From positions 21,654-85,653 of the forward strand of contig JACQUC010000217.1 of the NCBI GenBank assembly GCA_016210495.1: DNA of 64,000 nt, in the 5' to 3' direction. The notes under the pieces are model-generated. The model ran no database searches. It was given only the letters and a program-made list of their open reading frames with translations, and was not told the DNA's origin. Of this stretch, positions 24,441-33,515 are shown in pieces (positions within the stretch are counted from its first letter, which is position 1; each line of letters begins with the position of its first letter). This DNA comes from Chloroflexota bacterium (lineage in GTDB: Bacteria > Chloroflexota > FW602-bin22 > JACPRP01). The translations under genes and the position numbers were made by a program.

Positions 24441-26852
24441 TCAGTTCTTCATCAGGGCTGGCAGGTACAGGCTGTAGATGAATGATGTGTCGAGGGTAAC
24501 CACCACCGGCGCCACGCTGGAGCGCGAGGTCTGGTTGTAGCTGTCGCGAATAATCGCGTAGACATACACCCTGGCTCTAGTATTGGTCGACCCTCTGATA
24601 GCGGTCGTGTTCCAGGAGTAGGAGATGTTGCCGGCCACACCGCTGGCGATGGGACGAAGCGTGCCCAAGCCGCCCGGGTTCAGCCCCCAGTACAGATCGA
24701 CGACGGCGCCAGAATTGCCCCCAGCTTGCCAGGTAATACTGTACGTGTCGCCCGCCTCGTCGTCGGCAGTTAGCTTGACGTCATCCAGGTGAAACGTGGT
24801 CGCCGCCGGCACCTCGTTTGGATCGAAACGGAAGTACTTCACATCGCCCCGCCAGCCGTAGTCCAGGCCGGACTCCAGACTGACCCCCCTGAGGTCGAAC
24901 GAGTAGGTGTTCCAACCCTCGTCGATGACGATGTCCTGCGTCACGGAAACATCCTGATCTAAGCCCAACGTCCACCAGATCACCCGCGCGACCCAACCTC
25001 CCGATGTGTCCTGTGCGCCGTCGAGCATGTAGCGAAACGTCAGGTACTTGTATCTCCTGGAGTCGATACGCACCCCGCCGGCGTTGTTTGCGAGGTTCAC
25101 GGCGGTGTTGAGGTACAGCCAGTTATCACTTTGTGGGAGCTCTTCGGGACGGATTATGGGCGTCCCGTATGTCGTGGCATTGAGGACGCCGCCGGTGAAG
25201 TCGTAGCCGTCCCGAATGTCGTCCTTTTTTGCATCGCCGGGGTTCTGGCCGTGGAGGGTCGATGCTGTCAGCAGGCTGGGCACATCGATCACCGAGGCCA
25301 TATCCCACGCCCCACCAAGGCTGCCCAGTTGCGCTGTGGCATAGTCCTCTCCAGAGGTCATACTGGGCTTCGTTATAGAGATGTACGGCGCATCGTTGAT
25401 GGTGATACGCCCCGGACTGAAAGCCACGGTCGCCGCGAGGTCGCCTTCTCCAGTCGGCGTGTTGCCGGTCGTCAGCGCCACCCAGTCGATGTCCCATTCC
25501 ATTCCCGTTGTTGGGGGATCCCAGATGGGGTCGATGCGAATGTAACGAATCTGCTTACCGACCCATTGGCTGCCAATAGGGTTGCCGACTGAGTCGGTAA
25601 AGGTCCGCATGTCGACGGTGTACGTGTTCCAGCCCCCGGAGGTGTTTCGCACGATCCCTCCCCAAAAAGACTCGCTCTCCGTGTTGCCCCACCAGACGCC
25701 GAAGCCCTGCGGGCCGCCCGGCTTCCGAAGCCGGATCGACAGATTGTAAAACGTGCTGCCCTCGATGGGCATTGTGGGTGGAAAAGATAGAAGGATGTAC
25801 GGGTTGTCGCGCGCCGTCGAGCTTACGCCAGACAGCACGGTACCATCAGCCGTGGTCGTGAACGTTGTCGTGGTTGCGTGGGGTGCCAGCGGCCCGCTCG
25901 TGTAGATGTCGACGTCGCCGGTGGTCTCGTTCATGTCCCAGGTGTTGCCCCTCACCATCGTCGCCCAGTCGGTGGTCGTCTCGGCCCTCACCCAGTAGTC
26001 GCCGGGCGCCAGAGCGGCCGTGCCGAAGCCATAGCTACCCTGCCCGGCCCGCAGATTCGTGGCGATGGTGGCGAAACGTCCGCCTGTGCTGGTATCGGTC
26101 GCGTACAGACTCACCCGCGCCGCGGGGTCCGTCGTCGTCCAGGTGATGTTCTGCGTGGTGGCCGCCGTATCGAGCGGTGTCAGGCGCACCCAATCGATCT
26201 GGATTGTAACGCCGGCGGATGTGGTCGGATCGAGACGCAGGGCACGCATGATGTTTCCCCAATCGCTATTACCGGCAAACCGTCCGATCGTCGCTAGGTT
26301 GATCACGTAGGTGTTCCAACCCGCGTAGACCCGCATTCCGTTGGAGTAGCCCCAGGATCCGAAGGTCTCGTCCGTCGCCCAATAGACTCGGGCGACGTCT
26401 GTCGCAGACGCGGCATCCAGGTACATTCGAAAGGAAAGCTGCTTGTACCTGGCAGCGTCGATGGGATAATTCTTGCCCAGCTTGCCGACGTTCGCCGTAC
26501 TGGGCCAGCCCGGAAACAGAAGATAGAGCTGTGGATTGCCCGGGGATTTGGCGCCGTTGTTGGGGTTGGTATCTGTTCCCGAAACGGCGGTGAGAACCCC
26601 GCCGGCCACGCTTACGCTCGATAGGTTGTAGCTCCACTCCTTGCGGATGTCAGTGATTTCGATCATATCCCAGGGATCGCCCAGGACAACCTTGGCAAAG
26701 TCGTCGGCTTCCGGAAGGGTCACCCCCGGCAGGGCCGGGGATGGGGTCACATCGGCAGCGCGGACGACGGGACCAGCCTGTGAAAACAACGCCATGGCCA
26801 CGATCACGAGCAGCGCCACGACCACAGGCGCCTGCCGTCTAGGGCCCCCCAC
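24441..26852 (-). CDS. Large secreted protein with three jelly-roll (carbohydrate-binding-like) modules
   Basis: An 803-residue exported protein. A signal peptide (PVVVALLVIVAMALFSQAG) precedes three related ~200-residue modules, each opening with a D-[FWY]-A---G--WDM pattern (DFAKVVLGDPWDM, DWATMVRGNTWDM, DYATAQLG...AWDM) and ending in a D-W-V-x-L-like strand (IDWVRLTP, IDWVALTTG, LDDVKLTADD). Repeated GWNTY(V/S) strands suggest beta-sandwiches. Fibronectin-like linkers (SWNTTAIRGS) follow modules. The C-terminus SFIYSLYLPALMKN matches the YLPxxxK-type tail I associate with Chloroflexota surface proteins. I use GTG 26852 (GGGGAG at SD distance); TTG 26867 is the longer option. Function unknown; the polysaccharide locus context suggests a surface role. 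Confidence 0.7.
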   Translation of the reverse strand: MGGPRRQAPVVVALLVIVAMALFSQAGPVVRAADVTPSPALPGVTLPEADDFAKVVLGDPWDMIEITDIRKEWSYNLSSVSVAGGVLTAVSGTDTNPNNGAKSPGNPQLYLLFPGWPSTANVGKLGKNYPIDAARYKQLSFRMYLDAASATDVARVYWATDETFGSWGYSNGMRVYAGWNTYVINLATIGRFAGNSDWGNIMRALRLDPTTSAGVTIQIDWVRLTPLDTAATTQNITWTTTDPAARVSLYATDTSTGGRFATIATNLRAGQGSYGFGTAALAPGDYWVRAETTTDWATMVRGNTWDMNETTGDVDIYTSGPLAPHATTTTFTTTADGTVLSGVSSTARDNPYILLSFPPTMPIEGSTFYNLSIRLRKPGGPQGFGVWWGNTESESFWGGIVRNTSGGWNTYTVDMRTFTDSVGNPIGSQWVGKQIRYIRIDPIWDPPTTGMEWDIDWVALTTGNTPTGEGDLAATVAFSPGRITINDAPYISITKPSMTSGEDYATAQLGSLGGAWDMASVIDVPSLLTASTLHGQNPGDAKKDDIRDGYDFTGGVLNATTYGTPIIRPEELPQSDNWLYLNTAVNLANNAGGVRIDSRRYKYLTFRYMLDGAQDTSGGWVARVIWWTLGLDQDVSVTQDIVIDEGWNTYSFDLRGVSLESGLDYGWRGDVKYFRFDPNEVPAATTFHLDDVKLTADDEAGDTYSITWQAGGNSGAVVDLYWGLNPGGLGTLRPIASGVAGNISYSWNTTAIRGSTNTRARVYVYAIIRDSYNQTSRSSVAPVVVTLDTSFIYSLYLPALMKN

Positions 26853-27073
26853 TACACGTCTCCCCAAGTGCTATCTACGCGGGCCATCAACTGCAGTGCC
26901 AGGCAGCACCCGCGCACTATCTGATTGGTCCGCTCCGACCGATCCTGACAGACCTGGCGCCATACCCGTTGCCTGGCAACCGCGCGTATTAACCATACAC
27001 GGGACAGAGCGATTGTGCAACTTCCGTGCCGAGGATGCGGTAGCCTTTTTAGGCTCCCCCAAAGGCACTACTC

Positions 27074-28312
27074 CTAATTTGCCTGGGCGAGCTTGTCTGG
27101 GGCCTTGCGTGGATTGGAGAGGAAATCGACAAGCGGTCTAACGGCCTGGTGCCAGGATAGCTTTTCTCGGACCTTGGCAAATCGCGGGCCGTAGGCCTCA
27201 CGAAGGTTCGGGATCGCCAGCATTTCGTTCAGAGCGGCGACGACTTGATCCACGCTCTTGTTGGCGACGACCTTGCCCAGCCCGAACTCCTCCACAACCT
27301 TGCTCCAACTGTCGCCTAGCGACGCTATAATCGGCAAGCCACACCACACGTAGTCCAGATACCTCGTGCGATAGGCGTACCGCATCTCGATGAAGTTCTG
27401 ATGCAAACAGACGCCGATGTCGGCCTCGAGCAGGCAGTTGTGTCTGTCGCCATAGGGCACCCAGCGGTCGTTGAAGAACACGGTCTTATTGTACAGTCCG
27501 AGGTCCTTGCTCAACCTGACGGCATGCGCGTGCAAGCTGTTCCCCAACACGGCTGCGATATCTGGATTAGGATGCTCGTTTCCCATAAAAAAGAGCTTGA
27601 CGTCCTTGTGCTCAGTAGTAATCACTTTCATCGCCTGAATCAGGGTTAGCGGGTCGAGCCAGGGCCAAATGCCACCGCCCCAGATCACGAGTCTATCGTT
27701 TGCACCGATGCCTGAGCGCACGCCTTTCAGCACGGGACGAGTCAGTTGAGGCACCCCGTCTGACAGACCGAAGGGCACGACGTCGATCAGCTTCCGCAGA
27801 GACCGGTCGAACCGATAGTTGTACGGGTTGATGCGTCCGGTCGCGCTCAGCATACCCATCCAGTAGTCCCGCTGGCGTTCGTTGGCGCAAATAAAGAAGT
27901 CCCCCACGCTCAACTGCTCCACGATCACCGCCAGGTCGCGATTGTGGACGTTGTGTCTCTCCGCCATGCTGCGGAAATCGTGCGCCTCCAGGTTCTCGAT
28001 TACCAGTGGGTCATAAATGTCCACGATAAGTGGCTGGTCGATTTCTTTCACGAATGGGAAGTCGTGCAGGACGAAGCCCTGCATCAGTACGACGTCGCTT
28101 TGCTCGACCAGACGCTTCAGGGCGGCTCCGTCCGAGCCGTATGACTGGATCGTTATCCCCGAATCGGCAAGGCTGCAAGTGTTGGGGGTCGCCAGAGTCA
28201 CGCTGGCGTGAGGGACTAGTGCCCGCGCTAGCTCCCAACTGCGAATACCTGGGCCAGCCATACGGCTGTCGACTACGTCCGGCGATATTACCAGTAGCTT
28301 TACCGCTGTCAT
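27074..28312 (-). CDS. GT4-like (GT-B) glycosyltransferase
   Basis: A 412-residue GT-B fold protein. The N-terminal half has KLLVISPDVVDSRMAGPGIR and SWELARAL. The C-terminal half has VIWGGGIWPWLDPLTLIQAM, KLFFMGNEHPNPD, LLEADIGVCLHQNFIEMRYA and GLPIIASLGDSWSKVV (nucleotide-sugar site with acidic residues). It is a clear paralogue of the second half of the neighbouring 28377-30884 protein (shared GDFFICANERQRDYW, LIDVVPFGL, VLKGV). It is the fourth gene of a minus-strand operon beginning at 33227. A 28-bp palindrome separates it from the gene before. Donor and acceptor sugars cannot be inferred. Confidence 0.85.
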   Translation of the reverse strand: MTAVKLLVISPDVVDSRMAGPGIRSWELARALVPHASVTLATPNTCSLADSGITIQSYGSDGAALKRLVEQSDVVLMQGFVLHDFPFVKEIDQPLIVDIYDPLVIENLEAHDFRSMAERHNVHNRDLAVIVEQLSVGDFFICANERQRDYWMGMLSATGRINPYNYRFDRSLRKLIDVVPFGLSDGVPQLTRPVLKGVRSGIGANDRLVIWGGGIWPWLDPLTLIQAMKVITTEHKDVKLFFMGNEHPNPDIAAVLGNSLHAHAVRLSKDLGLYNKTVFFNDRWVPYGDRHNCLLEADIGVCLHQNFIEMRYAYRTRYLDYVWCGLPIIASLGDSWSKVVEEFGLGKVVANKSVDQVVAALNEMLAIPNLREAYGPRFAKVREKLSWHQAVRPLVDFLSNPRKAPDKLAQAN

Positions 28313-28339
28313 GTCAACGCCCCAGTGTCCCTAACGCCC

Positions 28340-28367
28340 GTAGGGACGTTGCATGCAACGTCCCTAC
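28340..28367. repeat. 28-bp perfect palindrome, second copy of the 24354-24399 core
   Basis: Identical to the inner 28 bp of the 46-bp palindrome, with flanks that no longer pair. It lies in the 64-bp gap between two minus-strand glycosyltransferase genes. Confidence 0.85.
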
Positions 28368-28376
28368 AGGCACACC

Positions 28377-30884
28377 TCAACGCCTCATGTCCGCCATTCG
28401 CCAGCGCACGTAGGACCGCACCTCACGGACAAGTCCGCCGGCTCCCGTCGTTCTAAGTGCCTGCCAGGCTCGCGAGGGCAGTGCCCACATGGGAGTAGGC
28501 TGCGCCGGCCCTACCGAGGGCAGCGAGGTTCGTGCCGCCTGCCAGGCCTTGTCGGCTGCCTTTCTTGGGTCGTGACACCATTCCACAATCGGGGCCGCCA
28601 CCGCTTCCCAGGTGTACTGCCTCGCCACCCTCTCGAAATCAGCGCGGCGTGTTTCCCGCAGGTTTGGCGTATCTGCCATATCCACTATCGCCGCGGCCAC
28701 ACTGTCTACATCCTCAAAGGCTACAACTTTGCCCAGGTCAAAGCGCTCAACCAGTTCGCTCATTTCGTCACCGCCCGACGCAATTACGGGCAGTCCGGCC
28801 CAGATGTAGTCGAGCATCCTGGTTCTGAAGGCAAACCGGGTTTCCACGTGATTGGGATGCAGGCTGACTCCGATGTCTGCCTCCAGCAGGAAATTCTGAC
28901 GCTCGTCGTAGCGAGTCCAATCGTTGAAAAATACGTACTTACCGAGCAGCCCGAGTCTTTCACTCAGCTCGATCGTGCGGGCGCAAATGCCGGTCTCCGG
29001 CACTGTGACCGGATCGAAGTGTTGCTTGCCGAGAAAGAACATCTTAATGTCGTCGCGACAGGAGGCAATGCTGGCCATGGCCCGTATCAGCGTTAGTGGA
29101 TCGAGCCATTCCCAGATTCCACCTCCCCAGAGCACCACCTTGTCGGACTCTCTAATGCCAGGGTGGACGCCCTTCAATACCTGGCGTAGATGCTTCGGGC
29201 GCGCGGCCGGGAGGCCGAAGGGAACCACGTCGATCAATCTGGCCAGCGTCTTGTCGTCGGCGTAGGTGCTGGGATTCACCCGGTTGTTTGCCGTCAGCAT
29301 CCCCAGCCAGTAGTCTCGCTGACGCTCGTTGGCGCAAATGAAGAAATCGCCAGCGCGCAGTTGATTGTTGATCACCGCGGTGTGGATGCTGATGATCTGC
29401 GACGAATCGGCGACGGGCCGGTCCTTATATACCTCGAGATCCTCCAGCGTAAACGGGTCGTAAACGTCTACGATGAGAGGCTTGTCGGTCGTCTGAAGGG
29501 CTGGGAAAAGATGGAGAACGAAGCCAAAAGCCAGGACGATGTCCGCATCGCTCAGCAAAGGGTTGATAGAGTTCGGATCAGAACGAGCATAGCCTTTGAC
29601 TTGGAAGTCTGGGCTGCTCAGGCTCGTGCGACCCGGACCCGCCAGGGTCACGGAGAATTCGTTCGCCAGCACTTTGGCGATTTCCCAGTAGCGGATGGCC
29701 GGCCCAGCCATATTCTCGCCGATGACGTCGTGAGAAATAAGCAAGACCCGCGGCGGTGGCTTCCTGAGAAAGGCCGGCAGACCGAGGTGCTCGACGAGCG
29801 TCTGCTGTGCCCTCAGGAAGCCATCGGTATGGATAACGGGACTGTCGACCCCGCGCTGAAACAGGCGGAGCACGTCCTCATCGCTGCGCCTGCGACGGCT
29901 TTGCACCCAGCTACGTTTCTCCGCCAACCTGGGAAGATTTGCCGTGAACTCGTCCATCGCCGCCAAACAGCTCAAACCGATCTTCGGCACTTTGACTGCA
30001 CCGGCCCGGTCGTCGTTGGAGGCGACCCTGAAGGCATCCGGGTCCACCTGTACGTCGCGAAGGCCACGGTTCGCCGATAGAAGCAACGCGATCGGCAGCA
30101 CCTTGTCCAGGTTCTGTTGCTCATAGTTCTTGTAGATCGTGAAAATGGAGTTGCGCTCCCAGAGCGTACGCAGGCGATGGGGCGAGAGTTCGCCGGCGGT
30201 GCCGTGGTGACGATGGTAGACGATCGATTTGGGAGAGAACACGACCCAGTGGCCCAAAAGCCAGAGCCGCCAGCCCAGGTCCACGTCCTCGAAGAACGCG
30301 AAATAATCCTCGTCGAAGCCGCCGCTGTCGAGAAACACCTGCCGGTCGATCAGCATCGAGGCACCACAGGCGAAGAGCAGGTACCGCTCCTCGCCGTAAG
30401 CGCCATCCGCGTGTGGCTTTCCGTAATCCATTTGGAAGCCGAATCCGCAGAAGTTCAGGTACCCTCCCACGAAATCTACCGTCCGGCCATCCCAGCTCAA
30501 TATCTTCGATCCCGCGCACGCGGCCGATGGGTGTCTCCTCAGCGTGCTCACCAGCTCGTACAGCCAGCTCGGGTCCACGCGAGCATCGTTGTTCAAGAAG
30601 GCGACGTATCCCCCAACGGCCTCGGCAGCGCCGATGTTGTTGGCCCTGGCAAAGCCATAGTTGGCGGGATTGCCTATTATCTTCACGCCCGGAAAATGGG
30701 CCGACATGAACTCTTGCGAGCCGTCGATCGAGCAATTGTCGACGAGGATGAGCTCCAGTTTCTCTTTTGGATATGCGATGGCGTACAGCGAGCGGAAGCA
30801 TGCGTCCAAATGATCTCTGCCATTGTAGTTGACGACGATAACCGATATCGTAGGCAACGAAAAGTCAGTTTGTTTGTCTGGCAT
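28377..30884 (-). CDS. Bifunctional GT2-GT4 glycosyltransferase fusion
   Basis: An 835-residue two-domain protein. Residues 10-300 form a rhamnosyltransferase-like GT2 domain (ISVIVVNYNGRDHLDACFRSL, ILVDNCSIDGSQEF, NYGFARANNIG, FLNNDARVDPSWL, GASMLIDRQVF, DEDYFAFFEDVDLGWR). Residues about 385-770 form a GT-B domain (VLLISHDVIGENMAGPAIRY, LWGGGIWEWLDPLTLIRAM, LLEADIGVSLHPNHVETRFA) homologous to the downstream GT4 protein. ATG 30884 overlaps the methyltransferase stop by 20 bases and has GAGG at SD distance. It probably adds two successive sugars to a surface glycan exported through the Wzt-type ABC transporter at the head of the operon. Confidence 0.9.
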   Translation of the reverse strand: MPDKQTDFSLPTISVIVVNYNGRDHLDACFRSLYAIAYPKEKLELILVDNCSIDGSQEFMSAHFPGVKIIGNPANYGFARANNIGAAEAVGGYVAFLNNDARVDPSWLYELVSTLRRHPSAACAGSKILSWDGRTVDFVGGYLNFCGFGFQMDYGKPHADGAYGEERYLLFACGASMLIDRQVFLDSGGFDEDYFAFFEDVDLGWRLWLLGHWVVFSPKSIVYHRHHGTAGELSPHRLRTLWERNSIFTIYKNYEQQNLDKVLPIALLLSANRGLRDVQVDPDAFRVASNDDRAGAVKVPKIGLSCLAAMDEFTANLPRLAEKRSWVQSRRRRSDEDVLRLFQRGVDSPVIHTDGFLRAQQTLVEHLGLPAFLRKPPPRVLLISHDVIGENMAGPAIRYWEIAKVLANEFSVTLAGPGRTSLSSPDFQVKGYARSDPNSINPLLSDADIVLAFGFVLHLFPALQTTDKPLIVDVYDPFTLEDLEVYKDRPVADSSQIISIHTAVINNQLRAGDFFICANERQRDYWLGMLTANNRVNPSTYADDKTLARLIDVVPFGLPAARPKHLRQVLKGVHPGIRESDKVVLWGGGIWEWLDPLTLIRAMASIASCRDDIKMFFLGKQHFDPVTVPETGICARTIELSERLGLLGKYVFFNDWTRYDERQNFLLEADIGVSLHPNHVETRFAFRTRMLDYIWAGLPVIASGGDEMSELVERFDLGKVVAFEDVDSVAAAIVDMADTPNLRETRRADFERVARQYTWEAVAAPIVEWCHDPRKAADKAWQAARTSLPSVGPAQPTPMWALPSRAWQALRTTGAGGLVREVRSYVRWRMADMRR

Positions 30885-31995
30885 CGAGCCTACCTCTAAA
30901 TATCTCCTGTAGCCGCATAACAGTCGCCAGAAGGCGTCCGCTCTTGATGCGTTTCAGGTCGCTTTCCGTAAGCTCCAGCTTCGCTCGGGTCGCGATCAGG
31001 TTATCGGCGTAATCCTTCAAGGCTTGTCTCAGGTCGGCAATAGTCTTCTCTTGCTGGCTCACCAGCGTTTCCAGGTGAGCCACGTGCCTCTCCTTTTCGA
31101 CGATTTGCTGCCGGTGTTCGTTCTCGGCGGCAATCGAATGTCGCAACACCAGCAGCGCCATCATCAGGTTTGGCACAGTCGGTTCGGCCTCACCGCTCCC
31201 CTTTACGTTTCGCGTCTTGGCCAGCGCGTCCTTCCTGATATTCTCCAGGACGTTCACGGTCCCGCGTTTGGAGCAGACGAAGACGTGCCGGTAGCCTGGC
31301 GACGCCACATCGAGCTGGGAGTAAGAGACGTTGTAGAACTCGTCGAGTTTGCTGACTATCTCCCTGCCGTTTGGTAGCCCGATGACGTAGTGCCTTGCCA
31401 TCATCATGTCCAACCAACGATACACGTTTCCCGATGGGAATTCCACGAAGGCATACCCTTTGTCGGTAAATAGGCTCGCCATCTGCTCCTTGTCCGGAAG
31501 CCCAAGGTCCAAATGCTCTCTCAACTGCACGTGTTGTACGCTCAGAGCGGAAGTAATGTAGTCCCAGAGAATCTGCTCGGCCAGAAGCGTAGCATCCTGC
31601 CGGAAAGGCGAGCTGATCACGAGGAAGTCGTCGCTAACTCGACTCAGCTCCTCGACAAACCCGCCCCGTTCGTCAGGCTCGACGTGTTCCAGGACATCCG
31701 AGGCCACCACCAGGTCGAAGCTCCCATCCGCAAAGGGAGCTGTTGCACCGGTTCCCACGACGTAGTTCGGGAACTGGCAGTCCTGGGTATCCAACACGAC
31801 GACAAACGCATCGGCCAAAAACTCGGAAATCGGCAGGAAGCGACGAATCCCGTCCAGCGCGAACGCGCAACCGCCCACGTCCAATACCTTCAGCTTGCGA
31901 CCCTTGCTCTTGCCTATCTCGGAGGCCAGCTTTGCCACCACCGAATATCGCTGATACAGATCGAAAGGCAGCGTCCTCGCGTGATCCGTGGCCAT
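30865..31995 (-). CDS. SAM-dependent methyltransferase with C-terminal coiled coil
   Basis: A 376-residue protein. A class I methyltransferase domain covers about residues 5-240 (LKVLDVGGCAFALDGIRRFL as motif I, GTGATAPFADGSFDLVVASDVLEHV as motifs II-III). The C-terminal ~85 residues form a coiled coil (ENEHRQQIVEKERHVAHLE through QALKDYADNLI). Coiled-coil methyltransferases next to Wzt-type ATPases often cap or modify O-antigen chains and measure length (WbdD-like); that role is inferred. ATG 31995 is chosen; TTG 32001 sits closer to the GGGGAGCTAGG ribosome site and ATG 32028 would overlap the Wzt gene. Confidence 0.75.
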   Translation of the reverse strand: MATDHARTLPFDLYQRYSVVAKLASEIGKSKGRKLKVLDVGGCAFALDGIRRFLPISEFLADAFVVVLDTQDCQFPNYVVGTGATAPFADGSFDLVVASDVLEHVEPDERGGFVEELSRVSDDFLVISSPFRQDATLLAEQILWDYITSALSVQHVQLREHLDLGLPDKEQMASLFTDKGYAFVEFPSGNVYRWLDMMMARHYVIGLPNGREIVSKLDEFYNVSYSQLDVASPGYRHVFVCSKRGTVNVLENIRKDALAKTRNVKGSGEAEPTVPNLMMALLVLRHSIAAENEHRQQIVEKERHVAHLETLVSQQEKTIADLRQALKDYADNLIATRAKLELTESDLKRIKSGRLLATVMRLQEIFRGRLDARQTN

Positions 31996-32006
31996 CGGCA
32001 AAATAC

Positions 32007-33227
32007 CTAGCTCCCCTTTAGATGCCATCTGGACGGGATGAAAAACGTCCCGAACCTCTCCTTGACGGAAGAGGGCTGCACCTTGAACGCGTACATTCGG
32101 TCGTGATGATCGTATGGGTGCGTGCACGAGTTGTCGTAAACAGAAGCAGAAAGGCGATAGCTTCCCTCCAACAGCGGCAGAGACGGAATGATGTAGTCTA
32201 TGCAGCCTGTGCCGTCGACATAGTCGATCGGGTAGTCGGACGTCTTCGTGTTCGGGCCATTGACGTGAATCCCGTCCTCGCGAAAGATCGCCACACCGAA
32301 GACGGGCTTGGTGATCCGCGTCACGGCGCTGTAGTGTATGCGTGCGATCAATTGTTCGCCCGTTTCAAATACGTCGCAAAGCGCCTCGCGTGCATCGACA
32401 AACTGGACGCCGGTTATTTCGACCTCTCTTGTGCCCCAACGGTTGGAGGCGGAGACGTCACTGCCTGCTCGCGCCTGCAAACGCGCCCGGTCTTTCTTGT
32501 TGGCTGCCGCTAGATAGCTGTCTACCACTTCGCCTGGGGCGCCATCTGCTTTCTTTACACCGCCCTCGAGCCATATCGCCCGTGAACAGAGGTTGCGAAC
32601 GGCGCTGAGGTCGTGGGACACGAAGACGATGGCAAGACACCGGCCCTGTAGCTCGCTGATCTTGTCCAAACACTTACGCTGGAATATCTCGTCGCCCACG
32701 GATAGAATCTCGTCGATGAGCAGTATCTCCGGCTCCAGGTTGATGGCGATGGCGAAGGCGAGGCGCATATACATCCCCGACGAGTAGTGTTTGATCGGCG
32801 TGTCGATGAAGCGCTCCAACTCGGCGAACCCAACGATGTCGTCCAGCTTCCTATCGAGGCTCTTCTTCGTAAGGCCCAGCAGAGAGCCATTCAAATAGAT
32901 GTTTTCTCGCCCGCTCAGGTCGGGATGGAAGCCCGATCCCAATTCCAGAAGGGCCGCGACTTTTCCGTTCACCGAAACACGCCCTGCTGACGGCTCGATA
33001 ATTCCAGTGATCAGTTTCAGGACGGTGCTCTTGCCCGATCCGTTTTCACCGATGATGCCGAGCGTCTCGCCCCCTTCCACCCCAAAGCTGACTTCGTGCA
33101 GTGCCCAGAATTGCTCCTTGATACCGTCCGATCTCAAGAAGTTGACCACCATATCCTGAAAGGATCGGTTCTTCTGGTGATGGATTACAAATTTCTTGGA
33201 AACGCTATCGAACTTTATGGGGAACAT
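32007..33227 (-). CDS. Wzt-like polysaccharide ABC transporter ATP-binding protein with glycan-binding C-terminus
   Basis: A 406-residue protein. The ABC ATPase (about residues 1-245) shows Walker A GENGSGKST, the polysaccharide-exporter pattern LELGSGFHPDLSGRENIYLNG, signature YSSGMYMRLAFA, Walker B ILLIDEILSVGDE and the SHDLSAVRNL switch. Residues about 260-400 form a Wzt C-terminal beta-sandwich (GVAIFREDGIHVNGPNT, LLEGSYRLSASVYD, DHHDRMYAFKV), which recognises a terminally modified O-antigen. No Wzm permease gene is present in this operon or elsewhere in the window. A strong promoter lies only ~10 nt before the ATG's predicted transcript start, and no SD is evident. Confidence 0.9.
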   Translation of the reverse strand: MFPIKFDSVSKKFVIHHQKNRSFQDMVVNFLRSDGIKEQFWALHEVSFGVEGGETLGIIGENGSGKSTVLKLITGIIEPSAGRVSVNGKVAALLELGSGFHPDLSGRENIYLNGSLLGLTKKSLDRKLDDIVGFAELERFIDTPIKHYSSGMYMRLAFAIAINLEPEILLIDEILSVGDEIFQRKCLDKISELQGRCLAIVFVSHDLSAVRNLCSRAIWLEGGVKKADGAPGEVVDSYLAAANKKDRARLQARAGSDVSASNRWGTREVEITGVQFVDAREALCDVFETGEQLIARIHYSAVTRITKPVFGVAIFREDGIHVNGPNTKTSDYPIDYVDGTGCIDYIIPSLPLLEGSYRLSASVYDNSCTHPYDHHDRMYAFKVQPSSVKERFGTFFIPSRWHLKGS

Positions 33228-33243
33228 AACTCTTGCAGACGCG

Positions 33244-33272
33244 AGTATAGCATAAGCACCGTTGCTTGTAAA
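33244..33272 (-). promoter_or_regulatory. Promoter of the polysaccharide export/glycosyltransferase operon
   Basis: On the minus strand TTTACA (33272-33267), a 17-bp spacer ending TGC and TATACT (33249-33244). Predicted +1 about 33237, only ~10 nt from the Wzt-like ATG. Confidence 0.7.
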
Positions 33273-33357
33273 TTAAGCGGAGAAGGTCGGGACCGGTACA
33301 GCGCCAGGCTAACGCGAATTTGATCGATCGTAGGGGCTAGCGAAGGAAGGTTTTTGA

Positions 33358-33366
33358 TGTTATACT
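33358..33366 (+). promoter_or_regulatory. Candidate extended -10 element upstream of the SIS gene
   Basis: TGT followed by TATACT (33361-33366), with no clear -35. It would give a ~140-nt leader that includes the repeat at 33436-33470. Confidence 0.4.
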
Positions 33367-33435
33367 GTGCATTCGAGGAACGGCTCGAAGCTACCGCCTT
33401 CGTGAAGGCTAATTTCCGGTGCAGAATACAGAAGC

Positions 33436-33470
33436 GCATGGGCGGACGTCTCTGTCCGCCCGGGGTGGCC
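33436..33470 (+). repeat. GGGCGGACGTC intergenic hairpin repeat copy
   Basis: CATGGGCGGACGTCTCTGTCCGCCCGGGGTGG-type hairpin, a slightly mutated family member (CATGGG for GTAGGG). A GGTGCAGAA word to its left resembles the terminal sequence of other copies. Confidence 0.6.
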
Positions 33471-33515
33471 GGGTTACGCCGGGCCAATTACGGACTGCGG
33501 GGGGCTGTTGGGAAC

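Noticed and set aside
30117..30899. Plus-strand frame of 260 codons opposite the GT2-GT4 fusion
   Set aside because: Shadow of a strong GT2 domain; no SD or family motif.
33354..33515. N-terminal extension of the SIS-domain protein
   Set aside because: It begins in a promoter-like element and crosses a hairpin repeat; conserved sequence starts after 33516.
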